From Hyphomicrobium_A sp035517115 (GTDB lineage: Bacteria; Pseudomonadota; Alphaproteobacteria; Rhizobiales; Hyphomicrobiaceae): a DNA stretch of 14,933 nucleotides. The position numbers were made by a program, and so were the translations under genes. The DNA is taken from NCBI GenBank assembly GCA_035517115.1, contig DATIZL010000024.1, positions 1 to 14,933 on the forward strand, written 5' to 3'. How positions within the stretch are numbered: position 1 is the first letter of the stretch; every line of letters begins with the position of its first letter. Below the pieces are notes generated by a model. It had not been told where the DNA came from. It did no database searches and saw only the letters and a list, made by a program, of their open reading frames with translations. Below are positions 14,613 through 14,933 of the stretch, piece after piece.

Positions 14613-14933
14613 GGCGCCAGCCGCAGATTGACGCCCGCACGGACGATATCGATGTCGCGGAACCGGGCGAAGTCGCCGGGCAAGCCGGACGGGAGAGCGG
14701 CGCTGTCGCTCAGATCGTAGCGCAGGTATTCGGTGCGCAACGAAACTCCGTAGGCGACCATCCACTCGAGTCCACCACCGAACACCAACCCGGTGTCACT
14801 TAAATGCTGCTCGCCGGAGAAGGCGCCCTTCGCCTCATTGAACGTGTGGTGCGCAGTGCCGCCTCCGACGGTGCCGTAGAGCAGCACGTCATTCCAAAGG
14901 ACGCCTAGCCTTCCGCGCGCGCTTGCGAGGTAG
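14609..14933 (-). CDS. Outer-membrane beta-barrel protein, C-terminal part (5' end outside window)
   Basis: The last 107 residues of a gene that continues past the right edge. The frame is open to the edge and reads RGRLGVLWNDVLLYGTVGGG, the usual penultimate strands of the Omp25/Omp31-like porin family of Hyphomicrobiales. Further on are GLVFGGGLEWMVAYGVSLRT, then TEYLRYDLSD, and the closing IVRAGVNLRLAP. Alternating hydrophobic and polar residues mark each strand. These proteins are abundant small barrels in the outer membrane, about 200-280 residues in full; the signal peptide and first strands are not in the window. The protein ends in Pro rather than the usual aromatic residue, slightly unusual for recognition by the barrel assembly machinery. 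Confidence 0.85.
   Translation of the reverse strand, partial: YLASARGRLGVLWNDVLLYGTVGGGTAHHTFNEAKGAFSGEQHLSDTGLVFGGGLEWMVAYGVSLRTEYLRYDLSDSAALPSGLPGDFARFRDIDIVRAGVNLRLAP

Overview
The window reads as chromosomal DNA of an alphaproteobacterium, most likely of the order Hyphomicrobiales. The evidence is the high GC content, codon use rich in C/G third positions, and a minus-strand gene order well known in that class: murA, DUF2948, hisD, UPF0262, low-molecular-weight phosphatase, then maf, yacG and tRNA-Phe. I cannot name a genus from the sequence alone.

Layout. Positions 1-460 hold no gene I can support. tRNA-Phe(GAA), an MFS permease, yacG and maf follow on the minus strand (461-2933). Positions 3196-5336 hold a plus-strand pair: a Crp/Fnr-type regulator, then a membrane-anchored class III adenylate cyclase. 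This pair sits between maf and the phosphatase gene, where infA usually lies in related genomes, and no infA can be read there. The conserved cluster resumes on the minus strand with the phosphatase, UPF0262, hisD and DUF2948 (5296-8105). A small plus-strand DUF6494 gene interrupts it (8294-8488), then murA (8512-9801) and a short basic protein gene upstream of murA. Two convergent sugar-nucleotide genes follow: a UDP-glucuronate decarboxylase (10327-11322, plus) and a bifunctional GDP-mannose pyrophosphorylase/phosphomannose isomerase (11350-12786, minus). From tRNA-Thr(GGT) at 13045 onward the content looks accessory: a helix-turn-helix protein, a conserved hypothetical, a small orphan ORF, and the 3' part of an outer-membrane beta-barrel gene that runs off the right edge.

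How the parts fit. murA, hisD, maf and yacG are housekeeping genes (peptidoglycan precursor, histidine, nucleotide quality control, gyrase inhibition). UDP-xylose and GDP-mannose made by the 10.3-12.8 kb pair would feed surface polysaccharide. The cyclase keeps all the residues needed to make cAMP, and the adjacent regulator keeps the cyclic-nucleotide phosphate-binding Glu and Arg, so the two may form a local cAMP signalling pair; this is inference. I found no CRISPR array, no intact insertion sequence and no clear new defence or biosynthetic system. The most interesting points are the cyclase/regulator module inside a conserved housekeeping cluster and the accessory region beside tRNA-Thr.
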